The position numbers were made by a program, and so were the translations under genes. Positions 46,329 through 55,668 of a DNA stretch of 64,000 bases are shown here, one piece after another; within the stretch, counting starts at the first letter, position 1; every line of letters begins with the position of its first letter. The DNA is from Desulfuromonas sp. GTDB taxonomy: Bacteria; Desulfobacterota; Desulfuromonadia; Desulfuromonadales; Desulfuromonadaceae. Under the pieces are notes generated by a model. That model was not told where the DNA came from. It saw only the letters and a program-made list of their open reading frames with translations, and did no database searches. The stretch lies in assembly GCA_002869685.1 (NCBI GenBank), contig PKUE01000161.1, forward strand, positions 56,711 through 120,710, read 5' to 3'.

Positions 46329-47453
46329 ATGTACGCACATCGTCCGACTCATGTTTCCATTGATCTAGAAGCTCTTTATCATAATTATCGGCTGTTGCGG
46401 CAAAAGATGCGTCCGCAATGGCGCCTGCTTGCCGTGGTTAAAGCGGATGCCTACGGGCATGGCGCGGTAGCGGTGGCCAGAACACTCGAACGGGCCGGAA
46501 CCGACCTGTTTGGTGTGGCCATCGTTGAGGAGGCGTTGGAGTTGCGCCAGGCGGGAATTACCCGACCGATTCTGATGCTGGGAGGACCCTGGCCCGGGCA
46601 GGAAGAGATTATCGTTGCTCACGACCTGCATGTCGCGGTTTTCGAGCCGTCGCAGTTGGAGCGTCTGGAACAGGCGGCCCGTCAGGCGGGTAAAACCTGT
46701 TGTTGCCATCTTAAAATCGATAGTGGCATGGGACGCCTGGGGGTGTGGCAGGATCAACTGACCGAATTTCTGGCCTTGTTCAAGCGCTGCCCTCATCTAC
46801 AGTTGACGGGGTTAATGACCCATTTTGCCCTGGCCGATAGTCCGGATCATCCCCTGACCGGCCAGCAGCAACAGTGCTTTAAGGGCGCATTGGAGGTCGT
46901 GCGTGCGGCAGGTTTCACTCCCGATTACATTCACTCTGCCAACAGTGCCGCCACGTTCTGTGATGTCAACGGGGGATGCACCTTGGTGCGCCCGGGGATT
47001 GCCCTCTATGGTGGTCAACCCTTTGACGGCCAATCCCTGGCGTTAAAGCCGGTGATGGCTTTTCGCACCGAGATTGCCTACCTGAAGCATTTACCCACCG
47101 GCAGTGGTGTCTCCTATGGTCACCGGTTTATTGCCCGGCGACCGACGGTGATTGCCGCAATCCCCGTTGGTTATGCCGATGGCTATAACCGCCAGTTGTC
47201 GAACCAAGGGACCGTTCTGGTCCGCGGACAAGAAGTGCCTGTGGCCGGGACGGTGTGTATGGACTGGACCCTGCTCGATGTGACGGATGTCGCCGGGGTG
47301 CAATGTGGTGATCAAGTGACTTTGCTGGGCTGCGATGGCGATGCCTGCGTGACCGCCGAGCAATGGGCGGAAAAAGTTGGTACAATCTCCTATGAGGTGT
47401 TCTGTCAGATCAGTAAGCGGGTGCCACGCCACTACCTGCCCGCGACACTCTAA
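46329..47453 (+). CDS. alr: Alanine racemase
   Basis: A 374-residue PLP enzyme that makes D-alanine for peptidoglycan. The cofactor lysine is Lys38 in AVVKADAYGHGA, and the second catalytic base is Tyr263 in GSGVSYGHRF. MDWTLLDVTDV and YEVFCQISKRVPR are the usual C-terminal blocks. The length is normal. No strong Shine-Dalgarno sequence is evident before the ATG (GCAGATAAATT). The ASKHA ATPase gene follows after 20 bases, so the two are probably co-transcribed, though no functional link is known. Confidence 0.96.
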   Translation: MYAHRPTHVSIDLEALYHNYRLLRQKMRPQWRLLAVVKADAYGHGAVAVARTLERAGTDLFGVAIVEEALELRQAGITRPILMLGGPWPGQEEIIVAHDLHVAVFEPSQLERLEQAARQAGKTCCCHLKIDSGMGRLGVWQDQLTEFLALFKRCPHLQLTGLMTHFALADSPDHPLTGQQQQCFKGALEVVRAAGFTPDYIHSANSAATFCDVNGGCTLVRPGIALYGGQPFDGQSLALKPVMAFRTEIAYLKHLPTGSGVSYGHRFIARRPTVIAAIPVGYADGYNRQLSNQGTVLVRGQEVPVAGTVCMDWTLLDVTDVAGVQCGDQVTLLGCDGDACVTAEQWAEKVGTISYEVFCQISKRVPRHYLPATL

Positions 47454-47473
47454 GCCTGTTTTCGGAGTCGTCT

Positions 47474-48706
47474 ATGCCCCCTTCCTGCCTGTTGGCTCTA
47501 GATCTTGGTACGACCACACTGTGCGGACGGTTGCTCGATGAGCGCGGACGGGTTCTCGCTGAACATACCCTGTTTAATCCCCAGGGGGCCTTTGGTCGTG
47601 ACGTCATCCGCCGCCTGGAAGTTGCCCATGCCGGACAGGGCGAAGCATTGCGGCAGGCCCTTGAAGAAGGGATACAGCAACTGGTGTCAACACTGGTGTC
47701 GATGGCGGGTATGACTGCGGAGAGTATCGTACGCGCCGCTGCCGCTGGTAATTCGGCGATCTGTACTCTGTTGCAGCAATTGCCGGTAGCCTCGCTGTTA
47801 TTCCCGCCACATCGCCCGGCTGAAAAATCGGCGCAATCTCTGCTGGTCGCTCCCTTGACGGTTCCCGTGTTTTTATTTCCTCTTGTCAGTGGCTACGTTG
47901 GTGGGGATCTGGTTGCCGTGGTGTATGCCCATGAACAGCCTGATCCCGGCACCTTTTTTGTTGATGTTGGCACCAACGGTGAGATGGCCCTGTTTAACGG
48001 CGAACAATGGTGGAGCAGTTCCGTTGCGGCCGGTCCGGCTTTTGAAGGCGGAAATATTGCCAGTGGCATGCCGGCGGGGCCGGGGGCAATTTGTCGCGTT
48101 GCCCTTGACGAAGACCGCTTGATTCTGACCACCTGCGATGGTGGTCGTCCCATCGGTTTATGCGGCAGCGGACTGATTGAAGCCATTGCCGCTGCCCGCC
48201 GTGGTGGTCTGGTCGATTGGCACGGAACGATTGCTGACCCCGATGGGGTCCCCAGCAATCTGGTGCGTTATTTGGGGCAGTCTGAGGGACAACCCTGTCT
48301 GCTGCTCTATCGTGATGCCCGGTGTCAGGTGGTGTTGACGCAGGAGGATATTCGCAATTTTCAACTGGCTAAAGCAGCGGTGCATGCCGGAGCGGAATGT
48401 TTGCTGGCGCGGGCCGGGGTTGCCGAGTCGTCACTCAGCAAGGTGGTGATTACCGGGGCTTTGGGGTTCTCACTGCGGTGTGAAACGCTCGCCCAGGTGG
48501 GGCTGCTGCCGCCAGCCATGCTCGATAAAGTTGTTTTTGAGCAGGGGGGCGTATTGAACGGTTTGACGCGTTACCTGGTCGGCGGTGGTGATGATGGTGG
48601 GATTGATGCTCTTGCCAGATGTTTGCGCCCCTATCCGTTGTCGGGGACACCCCATTTTGAGCAAGCCTTTGTTGCGGCGATGGATTTTCCCCGCGAACTT
48701 TCGTAA
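47474..48706 (+). CDS. RACo-type ASKHA ATPase without iron-sulfur domain
   Basis: A 410-residue protein matching the C-terminal ASKHA part of the RACo/RamA corrinoid-protein activators (DUF4445). It has the phosphate-1 loop LALDLGTTTLCGRLLDE at the N-terminus, NPQGAFGRDVIRRL, FVDVGTNGEMALF (phosphate 2), ACGSGL-like LCGSGLIEAIAAARRGG and the late adenosine block VVITGALGFSLR. Full-length RACo proteins carry an extra N-terminal [2Fe-2S] domain and linker of roughly 200 residues, which is absent here. No corrinoid protein or methyltransferase lies in the window. It may be an activator that gets electrons from another protein, or it may have another ATPase role. Confidence 0.85.
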   Translation: MPPSCLLALDLGTTTLCGRLLDERGRVLAEHTLFNPQGAFGRDVIRRLEVAHAGQGEALRQALEEGIQQLVSTLVSMAGMTAESIVRAAAAGNSAICTLLQQLPVASLLFPPHRPAEKSAQSLLVAPLTVPVFLFPLVSGYVGGDLVAVVYAHEQPDPGTFFVDVGTNGEMALFNGEQWWSSSVAAGPAFEGGNIASGMPAGPGAICRVALDEDRLILTTCDGGRPIGLCGSGLIEAIAAARRGGLVDWHGTIADPDGVPSNLVRYLGQSEGQPCLLLYRDARCQVVLTQEDIRNFQLAKAAVHAGAECLLARAGVAESSLSKVVITGALGFSLRCETLAQVGLLPPAMLDKVVFEQGGVLNGLTRYLVGGGDDGGIDALARCLRPYPLSGTPHFEQAFVAAMDFPRELS

Positions 48707-48846
48707 ATGATGACTTTTCTGCCGTCGAATTATCCGGCTTGGAATTTGATATTTAAATTAGTCAGTTAGCGCCAATCTGTTTTTTATATGAGAATTTCTA
48801 TGTTTTATTGTTCTGGCTCAGGTGTGGGAGATCAGGGAATTTTCAC

Positions 48847-48875
48847 TTGTAACCTGGAGCGGAACAGCGTAGAAA
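48847..48875 (+). promoter_or_regulatory. Possible promoter of the purine operon
   Basis: TTGTAA (48847-48852) and TAGAAA (48870-48875) are 17 bases apart in the 258-base gap before purH. The match is moderate; no purine riboswitch or PurR-type site was recognised here. Confidence 0.32.
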
Positions 48876-48964
48876 TAGGCGTTCTAAAAGGATAAATTGC
48901 CCTGCGGGGTTTGACCTGTCTCGTTCTGCTCAATCTGTTTTTTGTTTTATGAAAGGAAAAATTC

Positions 48965-50530
48965 ATGGCCGTGATTAAACGTGCTCTTGTCAGTGTGTCC
49001 GATAAAACCGGCGTCGTTGATTTCGCTCGGGAACTCAGTTCATATGGTGTAGAGATTCTTTCCACCGGCGGGACCGCCAAGCTCTTGCGTGAAGAAGGAT
49101 TGACGGTAAAAGACGTGTCCTATTACACCGGATTCCCCGAGATGCTCGATGGCCGGGTGAAAACCCTGCACCCCAAAGTTCACGGTGGTCTGTTGGGCTT
49201 GCGTGACAATCCTGAGCATGTCGCCAAGATGGCTGAGCACGATATTGAGCCGATTGACATGGTTGTCGTGAATCTTTATCCCTTTGAAGCAACCGTGGCC
49301 AAGCCGGATTGCACACTGGTTGATGCCATTGAAAATATCGACATTGGTGGCCCGACGATGCTGCGTAGTGCGGCCAAAAACAACCGTTTCGTGACCGTGG
49401 TTGTCGATCATGCCGATTATGCGACAGTCCTCGGCGAAATGCGCCAGTCTGAAGGCGCTGTCAGCGAGCAGACAAATTTCAAACTGGCCGTTAAAGTTTA
49501 TCAGCATACTGCGGCGTATGATGGAGCGATCTCCAACTGGCTTGGGAGCCGTACCGGCGAGGCCGTGGAGACTTTTCCCAGTGCGTTGACCTTGCAGTTC
49601 CAACAGAGTCAGGTGATGCGTTACGGTGAGAACCCTCATCAGAATGCCGCCTTTTATGTGGAAAAAAATGTTGCGGAAGCATCCATTGCCACGGCGAAGC
49701 AACTGCAGGGCAAAGAACTGTCCTACAACAATATTGCCGATACCGACGCGGCTCTGGAATGTGTCAAGCAGTTCAATGAAGGTCCGGCCTGTGTTATCGT
49801 CAAGCACGCCAACCCTTGTGGCGTCGCTGTGGGTGCATCGGTCCTCGAGGCCTATGAGCGCGCTTTCAGTACGGATCCGGAATCGGCCTTCGGCGGTATT
49901 ATTGCCCTGAACCGTTGCCTGGATGGCGCAACGGCCCAGGCTATTGTCGACCGTCAGTTTGTTGAGGTGATTATTGCCCCGACGGTCAGTGACGAGGCCG
50001 TGGAGATTGTCAAAGCCAAGAAAAATGTCCGTCTGCTCGAATGTGGCGAGTGGCCCGAGCAACCTGCGGACCGCTTTGAATACAAGCGGGTCAATGGTGG
50101 TCTGCTGGTTCAGGATGCCGATCATGCCTTGTATGACGATCTGAAAGTCGTCACCAAGCGTCAGCCCACCGAGCAGGAGATGAAAGATCTTCTTTTCACT
50201 TGGCGGGTGGCCAAGTTTGTGAAGTCGAATGCCATCGTTTATGGCAAAGAGGCGATGACCATCGGCGTTGGTGCTGGTCAGATGAGTCGGGTGAATTCGG
50301 CGCGTATCGCTGCCATCAAGGCGGAACATGCCGGTCTTGATGTCAAAGGTTCCGCGATGGCGTCCGATGCGTTCTTCCCGTTCCGTGACGGTCTGGACAA
50401 TGCTGCAGCCGTTGGCGTCACCGCGGTCATCCAGCCCGGTGGTTCCATTCGCGATGAAGAGGTGATTGCTGCGGCTGATGAGCACGGTATTGCCATGATC
50501 TTCACTGGAATGCGTCACTTCCGGCACTAG
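48965..50530 (+). CDS. purH: AICAR transformylase / IMP cyclohydrolase
   Basis: A 521-residue bifunctional enzyme for the last two steps of IMP synthesis. The N-terminal cyclohydrolase part has [39 protein letters not shown] and [14 protein letters not shown]. The transformylase part has [47 protein letters not shown] and the C-terminal [12 protein letters not shown]. The length is normal. GAAAGGAAAA precedes the ATG. It leads the run purH, purD, purE, resB, ccsB on one strand. Confidence 0.97.
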   Translation: MAVIKRALVSVSDKTGVVDFARELSSYGVEILSTGGTAKLLREEGLTVKDVSYYTGFPEMLDGRVKTLHPKVHGGLLGLRDNPEHVAKMAEHDIEPIDMVVVNLYPFEATVAKPDCTLVDAIENIDIGGPTMLRSAAKNNRFVTVVVDHADYATVLGEMRQSEGAVSEQTNFKLAVKVYQHTAAYDGAISNWLGSRTGEAVETFPSALTLQFQQSQVMRYGENPHQNAAFYVEKNVAEASIATAKQLQGKELSYNNIADTDAALECVKQFNEGPACVIVKHANPCGVAVGASVLEAYERAFSTDPESAFGGIIALNRCLDGATAQAIVDRQFVEVIIAPTVSDEAVEIVKAKKNVRLLECGEWPEQPADRFEYKRVNGGLLVQDADHALYDDLKVVTKRQPTEQEMKDLLFTWRVAKFVKSNAIVYGKEAMTIGVGAGQMSRVNSARIAAIKAEHAGLDVKGSAMASDAFFPFRDGLDNAAAVGVTAVIQPGGSIRDEEVIAAADEHGIAMIFTGMRHFRH

Positions 50531-50592
50531 ATTCTCTATTCACTAAAGCGCTCTGGGACAGCTGTGCCGTTGTCTGGAGTGCCACGCATATC

Positions 50593-50616
50593 GGGCTCCC
50601 GAAAAAACGGGGGCCC
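50593..50616 (+). repeat. Hairpin in the purH-purD gap
   Basis: GGGCTCCCG (50593-50601) pairs with CGGGGGCCC (50608-50616) with one G-U pair around an A6 loop. There is no T tail, so it may stabilise or process the mRNA between purH and purD rather than end it. Confidence 0.55.
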
Positions 50617-50674
50617 AAGTGGTATTTAGGACCCGTCGAATTCGGGCGATAAAACACAAAGGAATGATATCGTT

Positions 50675-51946
50675 ATGAAAATTCTTGTCGTAGGTGGTGG
50701 CGGTCGTGAGCATGCCCTGGTCTGGAAGATTGCTCAGTCGGATCTGGTCGAAAAAGTCTTCTGTGCTCCCGGCAATCCCGGTATGAAAGACTTGGCGGAA
50801 ACTGTGCATTTGGCGGTTGATAATATTGACGGCCTGTGTGATTTTGCCAAAAAGGAGCAGATTGATTTGACCGTTGTCGGGCCGGAATTGCCTTTGACTC
50901 TTGGCATCGTTGATCGCTTCAAGGCGGAAGGTCTGGCGATTTTCGGACCGAGTAAGGCTGCTGCCCAGATCGAGGGAAGTAAAGGTTTTTCCAAAGATCT
51001 GATGGCTAAATATGGTATCAAGACCGCAGCGTATGCCTCGTTTACCGATCGTGATGAAGCGGTGGCGTATATCCGTCAGCAGGGCGCTCCCATCGTTGTC
51101 AAGGTGGATGGCCTGGCGGCCGGGAAAGGGGTCATCCTCGCTCAGGATGAAGCTGAGGCGATTGCTGCTGTGGACGAAATCCTGGTGGAAAAAGTTTTTG
51201 GAGATGCCGGTGACGCTGTAGTTATTGAAGAGTTTCTTACCGGCGAGGAGGCATCCTTCTTTGCCTTTACCGATGGCAAGAATATTCTGCCGTTGGCTTC
51301 GGCGCAGGATCATAAACAGATTTACGACGGCGACAAAGGGCCGAATACCGGTGGTATGGGAGCATACTCCCCAGCCCCGGTTGTTACCGATGCCTTGTAC
51401 CAGCGCATCGTCGATGAAGTGGTGCAGCCCACTATTGACGGCATGGCTGCCGAAGGCTGTCCTTACTGCGGCATTTTGTTTATCGGTCTGATGATCGAAA
51501 ACGATGATTTCAAAGTTCTTGAGTACAATGCTCGTTTCGGCGATCCGGAATGTCAGCCGCTGTTGATGCGGATGAAGTCGGACGTTGTTCCGGTTCTGCT
51601 TGATTGTGCCCGTGGCGAATTGACGACAAAAGCCCTTGAATGGCATGACCGCGCAGCGGTTTGTGTTGTTCTGGCAGCAGGGGGATACCCCGCCAGCTAC
51701 GCCAAAGGGGACGAAATTCACGGTCTGGCCGCGGCCGATGCTGTTGACGGTGTCCGGGTGTTCCATGCCGGTACGGCAGAGAAAGAGGGTAAGATTGTAA
51801 CCGCCGGAGGCCGGGTTCTCGGTGTTACCGGCTGGGGTGAAACGGTCGCTGCCGCGATTGATAAGGCGTATGAAGGTGTCGGGAAAATCAGCTGGAACGG
51901 GATGCAGATGCGTCGCGATATCGGGCAAAAGGCATTGAAACGATAA
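50675..51946 (+). CDS. purD: Phosphoribosylamine-glycine ligase
   Basis: A 423-residue ATP-grasp enzyme that makes GAR in purine synthesis. The start MKILVVGGGGREHALVWKI is typical. PGNPGM, TVVGPELPLTLGIVD, FGPSKAAAQIEGSK and VKVDGLAAGKGVILA follow. The metal and ATP site includes GEEASFFAFTDG, PNTGGMGAYSP and LEYNARFGDPECQP. The length is normal. AAAGGAATG precedes the ATG. It lies 144 bases after purH, with the hairpin between, and 39 bases before purE. Confidence 0.97.
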   Translation: MKILVVGGGGREHALVWKIAQSDLVEKVFCAPGNPGMKDLAETVHLAVDNIDGLCDFAKKEQIDLTVVGPELPLTLGIVDRFKAEGLAIFGPSKAAAQIEGSKGFSKDLMAKYGIKTAAYASFTDRDEAVAYIRQQGAPIVVKVDGLAAGKGVILAQDEAEAIAAVDEILVEKVFGDAGDAVVIEEFLTGEEASFFAFTDGKNILPLASAQDHKQIYDGDKGPNTGGMGAYSPAPVVTDALYQRIVDEVVQPTIDGMAAEGCPYCGILFIGLMIENDDFKVLEYNARFGDPECQPLLMRMKSDVVPVLLDCARGELTTKALEWHDRAAVCVVLAAGGYPASYAKGDEIHGLAAADAVDGVRVFHAGTAEKEGKIVTAGGRVLGVTGWGETVAAAIDKAYEGVGKISWNGMQMRRDIGQKALKR

Positions 51947-51985
51947 CAGCTACTGGCGTTAAGACATAAAAGGATCAGCGAAACG

Positions 51986-52507
51986 ATGAAGCAACAACCG
52001 GTTATTGGTATTTTGATGGGCAGCGATTCCGACTATGAGGTCATGGTCGAGGCTGCCAAAGTTCTCAACTCATTTGACGTACCATTTGAAATGATTGTCA
52101 GTAGTGCGCACCGGTCACCGCAACGTACCGCAGACTATGCCTCAACCGCTGCCAAACGTGGTATCCAGGCTCTTATTATTGGTGCCGGCGCCGCTGCACA
52201 CCTGGCTGGCGTTGTCGCCTCTGAAACTACCCTGCCCATCATCGGGGTTCCCATCGACAGTTCTGCTCTACAGGGGATGGATGCGTTGTTGGCGACGGTG
52301 CAGATGCCGGGTGGTATTCCCGTCGCGACGATGGCCATTGGCAAAGCAGGTGCAAAGAATGCCGGAATCTTTGCCGTGCAGATGCTTGCTTTGTCCGATG
52401 AGGGGCTGGCACAGAAACTGGTGGCATCACGTCAGCAGATGGCGCAGGGCGTCGCTGACAAGAGTGATAAACTGCAACAGCGGCTTGCCGCTGATGGGTT
52501 GTCATAA
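51986..52507 (+). CDS. purE: N5-carboxyaminoimidazole ribonucleotide mutase
   Basis: A 173-residue enzyme of purine synthesis. GILMGSDSDYEVM is the nucleotide-binding start, SSAHRSPQRT carries the catalytic histidine of class I PurE, and GAGAAAHLAGVVA, GVPIDSSALQGMDALLATVQMPGGIPVATMAIG complete the signature. This pattern is the class I (mutase) type that works with PurK; purK is not in this window. AAAGGATC precedes the ATG. The resB gene follows after 48 bases. Confidence 0.96.
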   Translation: MKQQPVIGILMGSDSDYEVMVEAAKVLNSFDVPFEMIVSSAHRSPQRTADYASTAAKRGIQALIIGAGAAAHLAGVVASETTLPIIGVPIDSSALQGMDALLATVQMPGGIPVATMAIGKAGAKNAGIFAVQMLALSDEGLAQKLVASRQQMAQGVADKSDKLQQRLAADGLS

Positions 52508-52555
52508 CCCTTCCTATATAACAGCGCTAGATCTTTGGTATAAAGGAGATACGAC

Positions 52556-53920
52556 TTGAGTGTAAAGCAGCGTGGCCCTCTCGGTGGAGTCTGGGATTTT
52601 TTCTGCTCCCTGAAGCTGACCATTTTTACTCTGATTGCCCTGGCGATCACCTCGATTATCGGCACGGTAATTGAACAGAATAAGTCTCATCAGGAATATC
52701 TGCGCTTTTTCAGCGAAGAAACGATCCGGGTGTTGGATCGACTCCAATTTTTTGACATGTATCACTCCTGGTGGTTCATCGGTCTGCTGGTACTGTTCTG
52801 TATCAATCTGACCTGTTGCTCCATCAAGCGGCTGCCCCGCGTCTGGCGTTTGGTGCATAATCCTTTGTTGACACCAAGCAATCAGGTGCTGAAGACGTTC
52901 TCCAACACCGACGAAAAGCTGGTTAAAGGCGATATCAAAGAGTTGTCGGCTCGGATGCAGGCTTTTCTCGGCAGTCATTTTGCGTCTGCCCGTGTGACGG
53001 AAAAAGATGGGGCGACCTATCTGTATGCAGAAAAGGCCAAATATGCCCGCTTTGGTGTGTATATTACCCACCTGTCCATTCTGATTATCTTCCTTGGCGC
53101 CATTATTGGCAACCTGTACGGATTCAAGGCCTTCGTGAACATTCCTGAAGGGGGCGAAACCGACCGGATCTGGCTGCGCAATGGTCAGACCTCTATGCCA
53201 CTCGGTTTTACGGTGCGCTGTGAAGATTTCTCGGTTGAATTTTATGGTGAGTCGCAACGTCCGAAGGAATACAGCAGTATTCTGACCGTCATCGATCAGG
53301 GCGAGACTGTGATCGATCACCGTTACATCGAGGTCAATGATCCCCTGTCCTACAAAGGCTTGACTTTCTACCAGTCAAGTTACGGTCCGGCGGGCGATGA
53401 AGTGATCTCCATCAAGGTCAATGTGCGTGATACGGATAAAGCCGACGCTTTTACCCTGCATCGGGGCCAGTTGGCAGAACTGCCCAGTGGTGACCGGGTG
53501 CGGGTGGCTGATTTTACTCCGATGTTCCGTAACTTTGGCCCTGCTGCGCGTATTGAAGTGTTGCCGAAAGAGGGTGATGCCCGCATGGTCACCGTCTTCA
53601 AAAACTTCCCCAAGTTTGACGAGGAGCGCGGTGGTGACTATATCTTTACCCTGGTTGATTTTGACCAGTTGTTCTATACCGGTCTGCAAGTCACCAAAGA
53701 TCCCGGTGTCTGGGTTGTCTGGTTGGGTTGTACTCTAATGATTGTCGGCTGTCTGGTTGCCTTCTTCCTGTCTCACCGCCGTATGTGGGTGATTCTTACG
53801 CCTCAGGAAGGCAAGGTCGGTGTTCGTATGGTGGGTTCTGCGCATCGTAACCAACCGGCATTTGAGCTGTTTTTTGACGAATTGAAAAATAAATTTCGTG
53901 ACGAACTGTCTGCTAAATAG
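52556..53920 (+). CDS. resB: Cytochrome c biogenesis protein ResB
   Basis: A 454-residue inner-membrane protein of System II cytochrome c maturation, which delivers heme with CcsA/ResC. It has an N-terminal helix (FFCSLKLTIFTLIALAITSIIG), a second (WWFIGLLVLFCINLTCC), a third (THLSILIIFLGAIIGNLYG) and a last one (VVWLGCTLMIVGCLVAFFL), with a large periplasmic part of about 180 residues between the third and fourth, as usual. Translation begins at the TTG at 52556, which follows AAAGGAGA. It lies 23 bases before ccsB. The octaheme cytochrome at 31.8 kb is a likely client. Confidence 0.94.
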   Translation: MSVKQRGPLGGVWDFFCSLKLTIFTLIALAITSIIGTVIEQNKSHQEYLRFFSEETIRVLDRLQFFDMYHSWWFIGLLVLFCINLTCCSIKRLPRVWRLVHNPLLTPSNQVLKTFSNTDEKLVKGDIKELSARMQAFLGSHFASARVTEKDGATYLYAEKAKYARFGVYITHLSILIIFLGAIIGNLYGFKAFVNIPEGGETDRIWLRNGQTSMPLGFTVRCEDFSVEFYGESQRPKEYSSILTVIDQGETVIDHRYIEVNDPLSYKGLTFYQSSYGPAGDEVISIKVNVRDTDKADAFTLHRGQLAELPSGDRVRVADFTPMFRNFGPAARIEVLPKEGDARMVTVFKNFPKFDEERGGDYIFTLVDFDQLFYTGLQVTKDPGVWVVWLGCTLMIVGCLVAFFLSHRRMWVILTPQEGKVGVRMVGSAHRNQPAFELFFDELKNKFRDELSAK

Positions 53921-53943
53921 TTGTTGCGAGGAGGATTGAATTT

Positions 53944-54798
53944 ATGACAAGTGGTCAGTTGTTCAACTATGTCACCATTGGTTACTTTGTTGCCATGGTG
54001 CTGTTTATCGGTTTTCTGGCAACCCGTAGCGTCCTGGTCGCCAAACTTGCGACGATCCTGGCCTATCTTGGTTTTGTCACCCAGACCTTTGCCATTGGTT
54101 TGCGCTGGTATGAGACCTATCAGATTCCCGGTGGTGCCGGCTATGCTCCGTTGTCGAATCTGTACGAATCGGTGGTCTTCTTTTCCTGGACGATTCTGCT
54201 GATCTATCTGTTGATCGACTTGAAATACAAGCAGAAGGCTGTCGGGGCGTTTGTCATCCCGTTTGCGTTCCTGGCGATGACCTGGGCGCAGTTGCGGCTT
54301 GATTCAGCAATTTCACCGCTGGTTCCGGCACTGAAGAGTAACTGGTTGACCTACCATGTTATTACCTGCTTCCTCGGTTATGCCGCCTTTGCCGTTGCCT
54401 GTGGGGTGTCGATCATGTATCTGATCAAGGTGGGCAAAGAGTCCGCTGACAGTGATGCACCGGCGGGTGGTCTTGTTGGGGTGTTCCCCAGTGCCAAGGT
54501 CCTCGACGACCTGAACTATAAGGCGATTATGATCGGTTTCCCGCTTTTGTCTCTGGGGATCATTACGGGTGCCGCCTGGGCGAACTACGCATGGGGGACT
54601 TACTGGAGTTGGGACCCCAAAGAAACCTGGAGTCTGATTGTCTGGTTTATTTACGCCGCATTTTTGCATGCCCGTATCACCCGTGGTTGGGCCGGACGTA
54701 AAGCTGCGATTCTGTCCATTGTCGGCTTTTTAGCGACGATCTTCTGTTATCTCGGCGTGAACCTGTTGTTGGCCGGATTGCACTCTTACGGCTCATAA
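53944..54798 (+). CDS. ccsB: Cytochrome c biogenesis protein CcsA/ResC
   Basis: A 284-residue inner-membrane protein with about eight helices. It carries the heme-handling WWD motif as WGTYWSWDPKETWSL (near residues 218-232) and flanking histidines (TYHVITCFLGY and HARITRG). It exports heme and, with ResB, attaches it to CXXCH motifs. Naming differs between databases (ccsA, ccsB or resC). GAGGAGG lies upstream of the ATG. A terminator follows, closing the purH-ccsB transcript. Confidence 0.95.
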   Translation: MTSGQLFNYVTIGYFVAMVLFIGFLATRSVLVAKLATILAYLGFVTQTFAIGLRWYETYQIPGGAGYAPLSNLYESVVFFSWTILLIYLLIDLKYKQKAVGAFVIPFAFLAMTWAQLRLDSAISPLVPALKSNWLTYHVITCFLGYAAFAVACGVSIMYLIKVGKESADSDAPAGGLVGVFPSAKVLDDLNYKAIMIGFPLLSLGIITGAAWANYAWGTYWSWDPKETWSLIVWFIYAAFLHARITRGWAGRKAAILSIVGFLATIFCYLGVNLLLAGLHSYGS

Positions 54799-54822
54799 TT
54801 CCAGCATCATGTATGAAATCAA

Positions 54823-54852
54823 GGGGGAGCGGTTTTCCGCTCTCCCTTTTTT
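54823..54852 (+). terminator. Rho-independent terminator after ccsB
   Basis: A 10-bp stem (54823-54832 with 54837-54846, one G-U pair) with a T4 loop is followed by six T residues. Confidence 0.9.
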
Positions 54853-54867
54853 GTCCGGTACGAGACT

Positions 54868-55668
54868 ATGAACGCTGTCGAGTTAACCACAGAAGAAACC
54901 CTTGATCGTCTGGATGGCTTCGATGTTCAGGTGGTACAACATCGTGATGGCTACCGTTTTTCGATCGATCCGGTGTTGCTCAGTGATTTCGCTACTATTC
55001 GCCGTGGTGATGACGTTGTCGATCTTGGCAGTGGCAGTGCAGTGATTGCCCTGATTGTGGCGCGAGCCCATCCTGCGATCTCGGTGCTTGCCCTGGAATT
55101 GCAGGCGGCCCAGGTGGCACGGGCGCAAAAAAGTCTTTCTTTAAACGGTTTGCAGGATCGTATCCAGGTGCGACAGCATGATATTCGTTGCGTGCCGTCC
55201 GAGTTGCATGGCCGTTTTGATCACGTGCTGTGTAACCCGCCATTCCGTCCCTTGGGGCAGGGGCGATGTTCGCAGGGCGATGAGCGGGCCTGCTCCCGGC
55301 ATGAAATATCTGGTGGTCTAGAGGAGTTTGTCGCAGCCAGTGCATTATTGCTGAGGCATGGTGGTGTGCTGTCGATGGTCCATCTGGCGGAACGCAGCGC
55401 AGAATTGATGACGGCAATGAGCCAATACGGGGTAGCCTGCAAGCGGTTACGCTATGTGCATAGCCGCCCCGGCAAGAGCGCGCGACTGGTATTGGTTGAA
55501 GGACGCAAGGGGGGAGGTGCCGGTGTGGCGGTAGAAGCTCCGTTGTATCTGTATCGTGATGAGGTGTCCCAGTCGCCACAGAGTGGTCAGCGTGATCGTT
55601 ACAGCGAGGAAGTTGAGGCGATTTATGCCGGACGGTGCCGCTGCCTCGATCAGGAAGAGTGGCGATAG
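54868..55668 (+). CDS. tRNA1(Val) (adenine(37)-N6)-methyltransferase-like protein
   Basis: A 266-residue SAM-dependent N6-adenine methyltransferase of the YfiC/TrmN6 type. SAM-binding motif I is VDLGSGSAVIALIVARA (near 52-68), the second loop holds LALELQ, and the catalytic motif is NPPFRP (about 128-133). A long tail after the Rossmann fold extends the protein beyond the usual 230-250 residues. The N-terminal LDGFDVQVVQHRDGYRFSID-type lead matches the family. The true substrate could be another RNA. It overlaps the convergent DUF721 gene by 19 bases. Confidence 0.87.
   Translation: MNAVELTTEETLDRLDGFDVQVVQHRDGYRFSIDPVLLSDFATIRRGDDVVDLGSGSAVIALIVARAHPAISVLALELQAAQVARAQKSLSLNGLQDRIQVRQHDIRCVPSELHGRFDHVLCNPPFRPLGQGRCSQGDERACSRHEISGGLEEFVAASALLLRHGGVLSMVHLAERSAELMTAMSQYGVACKRLRYVHSRPGKSARLVLVEGRKGGGAGVAVEAPLYLYRDEVSQSPQSGQRDRYSEEVEAIYAGRCRCLDQEEWR

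Noticed and set aside
49040-50527. Minus-strand open frame of 495 codons opposite purH
   Set aside because: It mirrors a strongly conserved purH frame in a GC-rich gene, has no ribosome-binding site and its product shows no recognisable motif. It is an antisense shadow.
50543-51928. Minus-strand open frame of 461 codons opposite purD
   Set aside because: It runs opposite the conserved purD frame, its product carries no domain I recognise and it has no credible start site.
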